This document shows, in pieces, positions 33,692-41,132 of a DNA stretch of 64,000 bases; within the stretch, counting starts at the first letter, position 1; each line of letters opens with the position of its first letter. A program made the position numbers and the translations under genes. The DNA comes from Blastococcus sp. CT_GayMR16 (GTDB lineage: Bacteria; Actinomycetota; Actinomycetes; Mycobacteriales; Geodermatophilaceae): NCBI RefSeq assembly GCF_004570875.1, contig NZ_SPQK01000002.1, positions 310,001-374,000 on the forward strand. Direction: 5' to 3'. Below the pieces are notes generated by a model that was given only the letters and a program-made list of their open reading frames with translations, was not told the DNA's origin and did no database searches.

Positions 33692-34660
33692 TCACCAGGC
33701 GTACTCCTGGGGGGCCGTCTTGTAGCCGGGGAAGATCTCGTCCAGCCGGGTCAGGGCGGCGTCGTCCAGTGCGACCTCGAGGGCGGCCAGCGATCCCTCG
33801 AACTGTTCCATCGTGCGCGGGCCGACGATGGGTGCAGTCACCCCGCGTTGGTGCAGCAGCCAGGCCAGCCCGACGTCGGCGGGAGCCTGGCCGAGCTCCC
33901 GGCACAACGACTCGTATTCCTCCAGCGCCGGGCGGTGGCGCTCGATCCGCTTCTGCATGTTCGCGTCGCCCCGCCGTCCACCCTCGGCCTTCTCCAGGAC
34001 CCCGGCGAGCAGACCGCCGGCCAGCGGGCTCCACGGGATGATGCCGACGCCGTAGTGCTGGGCGGCGGGAAGCACCTCGAGCTCGATGTGCCGGGTCAGC
34101 AGGTTGTAGTGCGACTGCTCGCTGACCAGTCCCTGGAAGTTCCGGCGGGCGGCTGCCTCGTTGGCGGCGGCGATCTGCCAGGCGGCGTGGTTGGACGAGC
34201 CGATGTAGAGCACCTTGCCCTGGGCGACCAGGGTCTCGCAGGCCTGCCAGATCTCCTCCCACGGCGTCCTCAGGTCGACGTGGTGGAACTGGTAGAGGTC
34301 GATCCAGTCGGTCTGCATCCGCCGCAGCGATCCCTCGCAGGCGCGCACGATGTTGCGGGCGGACAGGAACGTGTCGTTCGGCCAGTCCGACATCCCGCCG
34401 TAGACCTTGGTCGCCAGGACCGTCCTGTCCCGTCGCTCGGCGCCCTGCGCGAACCAGGTGCCGAGCACCTCTTCGGTGCGGCCCTTGCCGGCGTCGAAGC
34501 CGTAGACGTTGGCGGTGTCGAAGAAGTTGACCCCCTCGGCGAGGGCGCGGTCCATGATCGCGTGCGCGTCGGCCTCCTCCGTCTTCCAGCCGAAGTTCAT
34601 GGTGCCGAGACAGAGCCGGGAGACAGACAGACCGCTGCGTCCGAGGTGCGTGTACTTCAT
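33692..34660 (-). CDS. Aldo/keto reductase
   Basis: 322 residues. TIM-barrel AKR with the tetrad residues: FDTANVYG (Asp, Tyr), LATKVYG (Lys) and YQFHHVDL (His). The cofactor site includes GPRTMEQFEGSL near the end, and it is NADPH-dependent in relatives. Substrate unknown. ATG 34660 begins MKYTHLGRSGLSVSRL. Only 27 bases separate it from the divergent thioesterase gene, so their promoters overlap. Confidence 0.93.
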   Translation of the reverse strand: MKYTHLGRSGLSVSRLCLGTMNFGWKTEEADAHAIMDRALAEGVNFFDTANVYGFDAGKGRTEEVLGTWFAQGAERRDRTVLATKVYGGMSDWPNDTFLSARNIVRACEGSLRRMQTDWIDLYQFHHVDLRTPWEEIWQACETLVAQGKVLYIGSSNHAAWQIAAANEAAARRNFQGLVSEQSHYNLLTRHIELEVLPAAQHYGVGIIPWSPLAGGLLAGVLEKAEGGRRGDANMQKRIERHRPALEEYESLCRELGQAPADVGLAWLLHQRGVTAPIVGPRTMEQFEGSLAALEVALDDAALTRLDEIFPGYKTAPQEYAW

Positions 34661-34687
34661 GAGTTCCACCCTGGCACCCTGGCGCTC

Positions 34688-35515
34688 GTGCCGCAGAACG
34701 ATGTCCCGCCGTCCGAGTTCGATGCCGCGACCGCAGTCCAGCGGGCGGAGGGCGGAGGGTTGGCGACCGTCCTCGATCCCGGCTGGGACGTCGGCGGAGG
34801 CATCCTCAACGGCGGCTATCTGCTGTCGGTCGTCGCGCGGGCGGCGGTCCTGGAGAGCCCGCACGCCCACCCGGTCGCGCTGTCGGCCAGCTACCTGCGC
34901 GCGCCCGCGGCCGGCCCGGCCACGCTCACCGTCGTCCCCGGACCGGCCGGCCGGACCCTCGCGCACTCCCAGGTGACGCTCGCCGACGCAGGAGGCCCGG
35001 CGCTGGCGGTCAACGTCACGACGGCGACGCTCGGCGACGACGAGTCGGTGTGGTCGGAGCCGATGCCGGACGTGCCGCCGGTCGAGGAGTGCTTCTCCCT
35101 GGCCGAGCACCGCCACCTGGCGCCGCCGGGCGTGCAGGTGCCGGGCCTGTCCCTGCGCGTCGACACGCGGCTGGACGTCGCCTCGGCAGGCTGGGCCTTC
35201 GGGCAGCCCTCGGGGGAGCCCGTGCTGCGGGCCTGGATGCGGTTCACCGACGGCCGCGAGCCGGACCCGCTGGCGCTGGTCACCTTCGCCGACGCCCTCC
35301 CGCCGACCAGCTTCTCGCTGGGCAACCTGGGCTGGGCGCCGACGGTGCAGCTCCAGGTGCTGGTGCGGGCACTGCCCGCGCCGGGCTGGTGCCTGGTCGA
35401 GGCGCGGTCCAGCGAGATCGCGGGCGGCTGGGTCGACGAGGACTACCGGATCTGGGACTCCACCGGACGGCTGGTCGCGCAGAGCCGCCAGCTCGCCCGC
35501 GCCCCGCGCGGCTAA
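34688..35515 (+). CDS. Acyl-CoA thioesterase family protein
   Basis: 275 residues in a double hot-dog arrangement (TesB/4HBT_3 type): GWDVGGGILNGGYLLSVVARAA in the first half and RAWMRFTDGREPDPLALVTFADALPP in the second. It probably hydrolyses acyl-CoA or binds it. GTG 34688 gives VPQNDVPPSEFDAATAV; a CACCCT hexamer lies seven bases upstream, possibly a leaderless promoter. Ends with a four-base overlap against the TetR gene. Confidence 0.85.
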   Translation: MPQNDVPPSEFDAATAVQRAEGGGLATVLDPGWDVGGGILNGGYLLSVVARAAVLESPHAHPVALSASYLRAPAAGPATLTVVPGPAGRTLAHSQVTLADAGGPALAVNVTTATLGDDESVWSEPMPDVPPVEECFSLAEHRHLAPPGVQVPGLSLRVDTRLDVASAGWAFGQPSGEPVLRAWMRFTDGREPDPLALVTFADALPPTSFSLGNLGWAPTVQLQVLVRALPAPGWCLVEARSSEIAGGWVDEDYRIWDSTGRLVAQSRQLARAPRG

Positions 35516-36132
35516 CGGGGGAGCTCGACCTCGCCGGTGAGGTAGCGCTGCAGCGTCGGGCCCAGCGATGCGACCAGCGACTCGTGCGACGCCGAGGCCA
35601 GGGGTTCCAGCTTGAGCACGTACCGGGCCATGACGACGCCGATGAGCTGCGAGCCGACCAGCGCGCCGCGCGCCTCGCGCTCGCCGGGGGGCAGGTCGAG
35701 CGTGCCGAGCACCCGGCGCAGGACCTGCGAGACGAGGAACTCGCGCAGCAGCTTCGCCGTCCACTCGTTCCCGACCGCGGACCGGACGAGGGCGAGTGCG
35801 GCCGGCCGGGCTGGACCGTCCCAGACGCTCAGGAACGTCCGGACGAGGTTGGCGCCGAGCTCCTCACGGCCCCCTTCGAGCACAGGGGGAAGCAGGTCGC
35901 CGGGGTCGGCGGGGGCGTGCACCGCGGCGAGGAACAGTTTGTCCTTGCTGCCGAAGTAGTGGTGCACGAGCGCCGGGTCGACCCCCGCGGAGGTGGCGAT
36001 CGCCCGGATGGTGGCGCCGTCGAAGCCCCGGTCGGCGAAGGCCTCCCGGGCGGCTGCCAGGACGGCCTCCCGGGTGTCGGGGTTCCCGGGCCGACGTCCC
36101 GACCGCCGGCTCGGGGCCGGTTCCGCGCTCAG
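35512..36132 (-). CDS. TetR family regulator of the ABC-2 operon
   Basis: 206 residues from CTG. HTH: TREAVLAAAREAFADRGFDGATIRAIATSAGVDPALVHHYFGSKDKLF. The C-terminal ligand-binding part is complete to the end (RYLTGEVELPR). The only in-frame ATG/GTG/TTG starts lie well inside the upstream permease gene (GTG at 36219), while CTG 36132 forms a CTGA overlap with the permease stop, so CTG is preferred. Third gene of the ABC-2 operon and likely its repressor. Confidence 0.85.
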   Translation of the reverse strand: MSAEPAPSRRSGRRPGNPDTREAVLAAAREAFADRGFDGATIRAIATSAGVDPALVHHYFGSKDKLFLAAVHAPADPGDLLPPVLEGGREELGANLVRTFLSVWDGPARPAALALVRSAVGNEWTAKLLREFLVSQVLRRVLGTLDLPPGEREARGALVGSQLIGVVMARYVLKLEPLASASHESLVASLGPTLQRYLTGEVELPR

Positions 36133-36929
36133 CTGGTCCTCCGTCGCAGGGTTGCCGCCGCGAGGGCGAGGGCGAGCAGGGCCGCGCCCGCGACGATCGC
36201 GATGTCCGCCCACATGGTGCCGGTGGCCGAGGCGGACCGCCCCACCTCCTGCAGGGCCTCGACGGCGTAGGTCAGCGGCAGCACATGGCTGATCGCCTGC
36301 AGCCAGCCGGCCATCTGGTCCACGGGGACGAGCAGTCCGCACAGGAAGAACTGCGGCAGGACGATCACCGGCATGAACTGCACCGCCTGGAACTCGCTCC
36401 GGGCGAAGGCGCTGGCCAGCAGCCCGAGCGCGACGCCCAGCACAGCGTCGACGACGGCGATGAGGACGACGAGGGTGACCGAGCCGGCGACGTCCAGGTC
36501 GTAGACCGTCGTCGCCACGGTCACGGTGACCAGCGCCTGCAGGGCCGCCGCCAGGCCGAAGGCCAGGCCGTAGCCGAGCAGCAGGTCCAGGCGCCCCTGC
36601 GGGGTGGTCAGCAGCCGCTCGAGGGTGCCCGAGGTCCGCTCCCGCAGCATCGCGATGCTCGTGACCAGGAACATCACCACGAACGGGAAGATCCCGAGCA
36701 TGGTCAGACCCACGCGGTCGAAGATGCCCGGTTGGCCGGGCAGGGTCGGCACGTCCTTCCACAGCAGGTAGAGCAGGCCGAGCAGCGCGCTGGGCAGCAC
36801 GAGCAGCATCGCGATCGTGCGGTGGTCGTGCCGCAGCTGGCGGAGCACCCGGCCGGCGGTCGCGGCCGTGAGGCGGGGGCTCAGGTGCGTGGTGCGGGCC
36901 CGCACCGGCTGGAGCGTGGCGGCGGTCAT
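36129..36929 (-). CDS. ABC-2 type transporter permease
   Basis: 266 residues with about six membrane helices (IAMLLVLPSALLGLLYLL, then GLTMLGIFPFVVMFLVTSIAML, the ERTSGTLERLLTTP motif typical of ABC-2 permeases, and a final helix). Works with the adjacent ATPase in export of drugs or lipids. ATG 36929 overlaps the ATPase stop by four bases (ATGA). Confidence 0.92.
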   Translation of the reverse strand: MTAATLQPVRARTTHLSPRLTAATAGRVLRQLRHDHRTIAMLLVLPSALLGLLYLLWKDVPTLPGQPGIFDRVGLTMLGIFPFVVMFLVTSIAMLRERTSGTLERLLTTPQGRLDLLLGYGLAFGLAAALQALVTVTVATTVYDLDVAGSVTLVVLIAVVDAVLGVALGLLASAFARSEFQAVQFMPVIVLPQFFLCGLLVPVDQMAGWLQAISHVLPLTYAVEALQEVGRSASATGTMWADIAIVAGAALLALALAAATLRRRTS

Positions 36930-37645
36930 GCCGTGATCCCTTCGCGGGCGGTGATCAGGTTGAGGAAGGCCTGTTCCAGGTCGTCGGACCGGCCGTCGGC
37001 GCGCAGCTGCGCCGGCGTGGAGTCGGCGATCAGGTCGCCGTCGCGGAGCAGCAGCAGCCGGTCGCACCGGCCGGCCTCGTCCATCACGTGGCTGGAGACG
37101 ATCAGCGTCGTCCCGGCGGCGGCGAGGGCGTGGAAACGCCCCCAGAGCTCGACCCGGAGCACCGGGTCCAGCCCGACGGTCGGCTCGTCGAGGACCAGGA
37201 CCTCGGGGGCGCCGACCAGGGCGCAGGCCAGCGAGACCCGGCCGCGCTGGCCGCCCGACAGGTCGCGGACCAGCTGGCCGCCGGAGTCGGACAGGCCGAC
37301 ATCGGCGGTCGCGGCCTCGGCCTCCCGGCTGCTCATCCCGTAGAGCGCGGCGAAGTAGCGGACGTTCTCCCGCACCGTGAGGTCCTCGTAGACGCTCGGT
37401 GCCTGGGTCACGTAGCCGACCCGGCTGCGCAGCCCGGGCGATCCGGCCGGCTCGCCGAGCACGGTGACCGCGCCGCTCCGGACCAGCTGCACGCCGACGA
37501 GGGCCCGCATCAGCGTGGTCTTGCCGCTCCCGCTGGGACCCAGCAGTCCGGTGACCTGGCCGACGGGCACGGTGAAGGACAGGCCGTTCAGCACCTGCCG
37601 GCGACCGCGCTCGACCACGAGATCGGTGACGGTGACAACGTCCAT
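36926..37645 (-). CDS. ABC transporter ATP-binding protein
   Basis: 239 residues: Walker A GPSGSGKTT (about 35-43), signature LSGGQRG, Walker B VLVLDEPTVGLDP and an H-loop at SSHVMDE. DrrA/CcmA-like ATPase of the ABC-2 exporter. GGAGG sits 10 bases before ATG 37645. First gene of the operon ATPase-permease-TetR; a repeated TGAGTT/AACTCA region upstream is the probable operator. Confidence 0.94.
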   Translation of the reverse strand: MDVVTVTDLVVERGRRQVLNGLSFTVPVGQVTGLLGPSGSGKTTLMRALVGVQLVRSGAVTVLGEPAGSPGLRSRVGYVTQAPSVYEDLTVRENVRYFAALYGMSSREAEAATADVGLSDSGGQLVRDLSGGQRGRVSLACALVGAPEVLVLDEPTVGLDPVLRVELWGRFHALAAAGTTLIVSSHVMDEAGRCDRLLLLRDGDLIADSTPAQLRADGRSDDLEQAFLNLITAREGITA

Positions 37646-37661
37646 GAGGGCGACCTCCAGA

Positions 37662-37697
37662 AACTCAACGCCTGATGAACTCAACGCTAGATGAGTT
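37662..37697 (-). promoter_or_regulatory. TetR operator candidate: direct and inverted repeats
   Basis: Two tandem 16-base copies (37662-37677, 37678-37693; 14 of 16 identical), AACTCAACGC plus GATG. Together with AGTT at 37694-37697 the second copy forms an AACTCA...TGAGTT inverted repeat. It lies 17-52 bases before the ATPase start, where a self-controlling TetR would act. Confidence 0.5.
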
Positions 37698-37737
37698 ACC
37701 GCGGCGGAGTCAACGGAGTCCTTGGTCCCTGCCGCCG

Positions 37738-37823
37738 AATGATCAGGAGACCTGATCATTCGGGGTCCTACCTCACCGTCGACCGTGAGCCAGGACCCGT
37801 ATTGATCAGGTGACCTGATCAAT
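37738..37823. repeat. Three-hairpin element with twin 23-bp palindromes
   Basis: Left palindrome 37738-37760 (AATGATCAGG-AGA-CCTGATCATT) and right palindrome 37801-37823 (ATTGATCAGG-TGA-CCTGATCAAT) have perfect 10-bp arms and start 63 bases apart, six helical turns. Between them GGGTCCT (37764-37770) and AGGACCC (37793-37799) pair around a CTCAC/GTGAG inner stem. The right palindrome covers the -35 zone of the methyltransferase promoter. It could be a twin operator or a small mobile hairpin element; no gene inside. Confidence 0.75.
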
Positions 37824-37840
37824 AGGGATGGGTGGCCAGG

Positions 37841-37846
37841 CAGAAT
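37841..37846 (+). promoter_or_regulatory. Predicted -10 of leaderless methyltransferase gene
   Basis: CAGAAT with seven bases to GTG 37854, no SD. The -35 position (about 37818-37823) falls on the right arm of the adjacent palindrome. Confidence 0.45.
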
Positions 37847-37853
37847 CGCGATC

Positions 37854-38666
37854 GTGCCCGCACCCGTAGTCATCACCGATCCGGGCGACCCGCGGGTGGC
37901 CGACTTCCGGGACCTCAAGGCCGGCGACCGGCCGGAGGGGACGCCGCGATGGGGCGGCCCGGTGATCGTCGAGGGCGTGTCCGCGGTCGAGCGGCTGCTG
38001 GACTCGCCGTACCGGGTCCGGGCGGTGTTCGGCGTCCCCGGCCGGGTCGCGGCCCTCGACCTTCCGGACGACGTGCCGGCGTACGAGGCCGACAAGTGGG
38101 TGCTGTCGGAGGTGATCGGCTTCCGGCTCACCCGCGGGGTGATCGCCTCGGCCGACCGAAGCCCGCCCGCCGACCTGGACGAGCTGCTGGCCGGCCCCGA
38201 CCCTGCCGCCCCGCGCCGGCTCGCGATGCTGGAGGCGCTCAACGACGCGGAGAACCTGGGCTCGATCGCCCGCTCGGCGCTCGCGCTGGGGATCGACGGC
38301 CTGCTCCTCGACCCACGCTGCGCCGACCCGTTCTACCGCCGGTCGGTGCGGGTATCGATGGGCCACATCCTGGCGCTGCCCTTCGCCGTCCTCCCGGACT
38401 GGCCGGCGGAGCTGGACCGGCTGCACGACGCCGGCTACACGACCGTCGCGCTCACGCCGTCGGCCGACGCCGTCGATCTGACGTCGATCGACCCCGTGGC
38501 ACACCCGCGGACGGCGGTGCTGCTCGGCGCCGAGGGGCCGGGGCTCACGCCGGAGGCGCAGGCTGCGGTCCGGGTGCGGGCGCGGATCCCGATGCGGCCG
38601 GGCGTCGACTCCCTCGGCGTCGCGGCCGCGGCTGCGATCGCGTTCGCCACGCTCCGCTCGGACTAG
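37854..38666 (+). CDS. TrmH/SpoU-family RNA 2'-O-methyltransferase
   Basis: 270 residues. The N-terminal substrate domain is followed by the SPOUT knot: LEALNDAENLGSIARSALALGID, the LDPRCADPFYRRSVRVSMGH motif, LLGAEGPGL and IPMRPGVDSLGVAAAAAIAF (SAM-binding knot). It methylates a ribose in rRNA or tRNA; target unknown. Matches the Rv0881 position in mycobacteria. Overlaps the converging stress protein gene by four bases. Confidence 0.9.
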   Translation: MPAPVVITDPGDPRVADFRDLKAGDRPEGTPRWGGPVIVEGVSAVERLLDSPYRVRAVFGVPGRVAALDLPDDVPAYEADKWVLSEVIGFRLTRGVIASADRSPPADLDELLAGPDPAAPRRLAMLEALNDAENLGSIARSALALGIDGLLLDPRCADPFYRRSVRVSMGHILALPFAVLPDWPAELDRLHDAGYTTVALTPSADAVDLTSIDPVAHPRTAVLLGAEGPGLTPEAQAAVRVRARIPMRPGVDSLGVAAAAAIAFATLRSD

Positions 38667-39136
38667 CCGCGGAGGGAGAAGCGGGCCAGCAGCGCCCGGG
38701 CCTCCTCGGCGTGGGCCGGGTTGCACATCACGTCGTAGCGGCCGGCCACGATCTTGTTGGTGCTGGTGAAGTCGCGGCGCCCGCCGGTGGCGCGGTAACC
38801 GATCCAGCCGAAGACGGCACCGAAGACCAGCCCGACCGCCAGGCCGGTGAGCACCGAGCCGATCCACTCCGCACCGTCGGTGGAGAAGATGCCGAGCAGC
38901 AGCCCGACGAACAGCCCCCACCACGCGCCGCCCGCGGCCCCGGCGGCGATGGCGCGGCCCTGCGTGAGCCGGCCGGTCACCGTCTCGATGATCCGCAGGT
39001 CGGTGCCGATGATCGTCACGTTCTCGACGGCGAACTTCTCGTCGGAGAGGTAGTCGACCGCGGCCTGGGCCTGCTCGTACCCGTCGTAGGAACCCACCTG
39101 GACGCCGCCCAGCGGCATGGACACAGAAGCAGTCAT
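38663..39136 (-). CDS. General stress protein 17M-like membrane protein
   Basis: 157 residues. GVQVGSYDGYEQAQAAVDYLSDEKFAVENVTIIG is the GSP17M/YflT-like N-terminal domain, followed by two glycine-rich membrane helices (AIAAGAAGGAWWGLFVGLLLGIF and IGSVLTGLAVGLVFGAVFGWIG) and a soluble tail. Related proteins are stress-induced. ATG 39136 has a GGAG site. Monocistronic. Confidence 0.8.
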   Translation of the reverse strand: MTASVSMPLGGVQVGSYDGYEQAQAAVDYLSDEKFAVENVTIIGTDLRIIETVTGRLTQGRAIAAGAAGGAWWGLFVGLLLGIFSTDGAEWIGSVLTGLAVGLVFGAVFGWIGYRATGGRRDFTSTNKIVAGRYDVMCNPAHAEEARALLARFSLRG

Positions 39137-39207
39137 GTCCGTCCCAACTCCTGCCCTCGAGGTTCCCTTCCCAGCCTGGCCTGCTCGCCCGCCGCGGACA
39201 AGCCCGT

Positions 39208-41055
39208 TCAGACCAGGCTGTCCGCCCAGGCGCGGTGCAGGCCGGCGAACCGACCGGTGCCGGCGACGAGCTCGGCCGGGAAGCCGTCCTCGACGATCCG
39301 TCCCTCCTCCATCACCAGCACCCGGTCGGCGATCTCGACCGTCGAGAGCCGGTGGGCGATGATCAGCGCCGTCCGGTCGGCCAGCAGCGTCTGCAGGCCC
39401 CGCTGGACGAGCCGTTCGCTGGGGACGTCGAGCGAGCTGGTGGCCTCGTCCAGGATCAGGACCGCCGGGTCGGCGAGGAACGCCCGAGCGAAGCTCACCA
39501 GCTGCCGCTGACCGGCCGACAGCCGCCCGCCCCGGCGGTGCACGTCGGTGTCGTACCCCTTCGGGAGCGACGCGATGAACTCGTGCGCCCCGATCGCGCG
39601 GGCGGCGGCCTCGATCTCGGCACGGTCGGCGCCGGGTCGCCCGAAGGCGATGTTGTCGGCGATCGTCCCGGAGAACAGGAAGCTCTCCTGGGTCACCATC
39701 ACCACGGCACGCCGCAGGTCGTCGTCGGTCAGCCGGTCCAGCGGCACCCCGTCCAGCCGGACGACGCCGGCGACCGGGTCGTAGAAGCGGGCAGCGAGCC
39801 GGGCCAGCGTGGACTTGCCGGCGCCGGTGGCCCCGACCAGCGCCACGGTCTGCCCGGCCGGGACGGCGAGGTCCAGGTGCGGGAGCACGGTCCGGTCGGT
39901 GTAGCCGAAGCGGACGTCGTCGAAGACCAGCTCCCCGCGCGCGTCGTCGAGCGGCAGCGGGTCGGACGGCTCGGCGACCGTCGGCCGCTCCTCGAGGACG
40001 CCGGACAGCTTCTCCAGGGCGGCCGAGGCCGACTGATAGGAGTTGTAGAACATCGCGACGTCCTGCAGCGGGTCGAAGAACCGGCGCAGGTACAGCAGGA
40101 ACGAGACCAGGGTGCCGACGGCCAGGTCGCCGTCCATCACGCGGAGCGCGCCGTAGCCGAGGACGGCAACCGTGACGAGGTTCCCGATCAGCGTCACGGC
40201 CGGCACGAACACGGCGATCAACCAGAACGCGCGGTCCTGCGCGCGCCGGTTGTCCTCGTTCAGCTGGGCGTGCAGCTCGTCGTTGCGGGGCTCGCGGCGG
40301 AAGGCCTGCACCGCCCGGATCCCGCCAAGGGTCTCGGTGAACTGCACGATGACCGCGGTGATGGACTCGCGGGTCCGCCGGTAGGCAGCGGTCGAGTTCT
40401 GATGGAACCAGCGGGCCACCCAGAACAACGCGGGGAAGCCGAGCAGCGCCACCAGACCCAGCGGCGGGTCCAGGACGATCAGCACGACGCCGATGGTGAG
40501 GACGCTGAACAGCGCCGTCACCAGGCTGTCCAGGCCCTCGTCGAGGAGCTCGGCGAGCGCCTCGACGTCGCTGGTCAGCCGGCTGATGGTCTTCCCCGAC
40601 GTGTAGCGCTCGTGGAAGGACAGCGGCAGCCGCTGTACGTGGGTGAACACCCGGCGGCGCAGGGTCAGCAGCACGGCCTGCCCGACCCGGCCGGACCAGG
40701 TGAGGAAGACGAACCGCAGCACGGTGTCGAGGACGGCGGCGCCGAGCATCGCGGCGGTGATCCAGACCAGCGGCCACGCGTTCCCGCCGATCAGCGCCGG
40801 GACGGCGACGTCGATGCCCACGCCGATCAGGAACGGCCCGGCCAGCCAGGCGAGGTTCTGCACGGTGATCGTGAAGAGCAGGCCCCACAGCGAGCGCCGG
40901 TGCGGCGCCAGCAGCTCGCCCAGCAGCCTTCGGGAGCGGGCCCGCAGGAAGACACCCGCCCCGGCCGAGAGGTCGTCGGCGTTCTCGGCGGCCACGCCGC
41001 GCCAGTTCTCCTGACCGTCGGTGCCGTGACCGGGCGACGGCGTCTGCGCTGTCAC
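39208..41055 (-). CDS. Type I ABC exporter half-transporter (consensus Walker B)
   Basis: 615 residues: an N-terminal cytosolic stretch, six membrane helices (LLFTITVQNLAWLAGPFLIGV to FFDPLQDVAMFYN) and an NBD with Walker A GATGAGKST, signature LSAGQRQ and Walker B VLILDEATSSLD (catalytic Glu present). It pairs with the upstream half-transporter, which has Asp there, forming a heterodimer such as TM287/288 or BmrCD; substrates there are drugs. GTG 41055 has a GAGGAGG site. Confidence 0.92.
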   Translation of the reverse strand: MTAQTPSPGHGTDGQENWRGVAAENADDLSAGAGVFLRARSRRLLGELLAPHRRSLWGLLFTITVQNLAWLAGPFLIGVGIDVAVPALIGGNAWPLVWITAAMLGAAVLDTVLRFVFLTWSGRVGQAVLLTLRRRVFTHVQRLPLSFHERYTSGKTISRLTSDVEALAELLDEGLDSLVTALFSVLTIGVVLIVLDPPLGLVALLGFPALFWVARWFHQNSTAAYRRTRESITAVIVQFTETLGGIRAVQAFRREPRNDELHAQLNEDNRRAQDRAFWLIAVFVPAVTLIGNLVTVAVLGYGALRVMDGDLAVGTLVSFLLYLRRFFDPLQDVAMFYNSYQSASAALEKLSGVLEERPTVAEPSDPLPLDDARGELVFDDVRFGYTDRTVLPHLDLAVPAGQTVALVGATGAGKSTLARLAARFYDPVAGVVRLDGVPLDRLTDDDLRRAVVMVTQESFLFSGTIADNIAFGRPGADRAEIEAAARAIGAHEFIASLPKGYDTDVHRRGGRLSAGQRQLVSFARAFLADPAVLILDEATSSLDVPSERLVQRGLQTLLADRTALIIAHRLSTVEIADRVLVMEEGRIVEDGFPAELVAGTGRFAGLHRAWADSLV

Positions 41056-41110
41056 GAGACCTCCTCGCTGGCGCTCGTCGGCCACGTGCCGGGCCGTGCT
41101 GTGTCCATGC

Positions 41111-41132
41111 GTGACCTCGCAAGCTCGGTCAC
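41111..41132 (-). repeat. Hairpin with the CCTCGCAAGCTCGG core, copy E
   Basis: GTGACC-TCGCAAGCTC-GGTCAC: perfect 6-bp arms around the invariant 10-base loop. It includes the stop codon of the upstream ABC gene. In the transcribed direction the core reads reversed relative to copies A-D. It may slow or end transcription between the two half-transporter genes. Confidence 0.6.
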
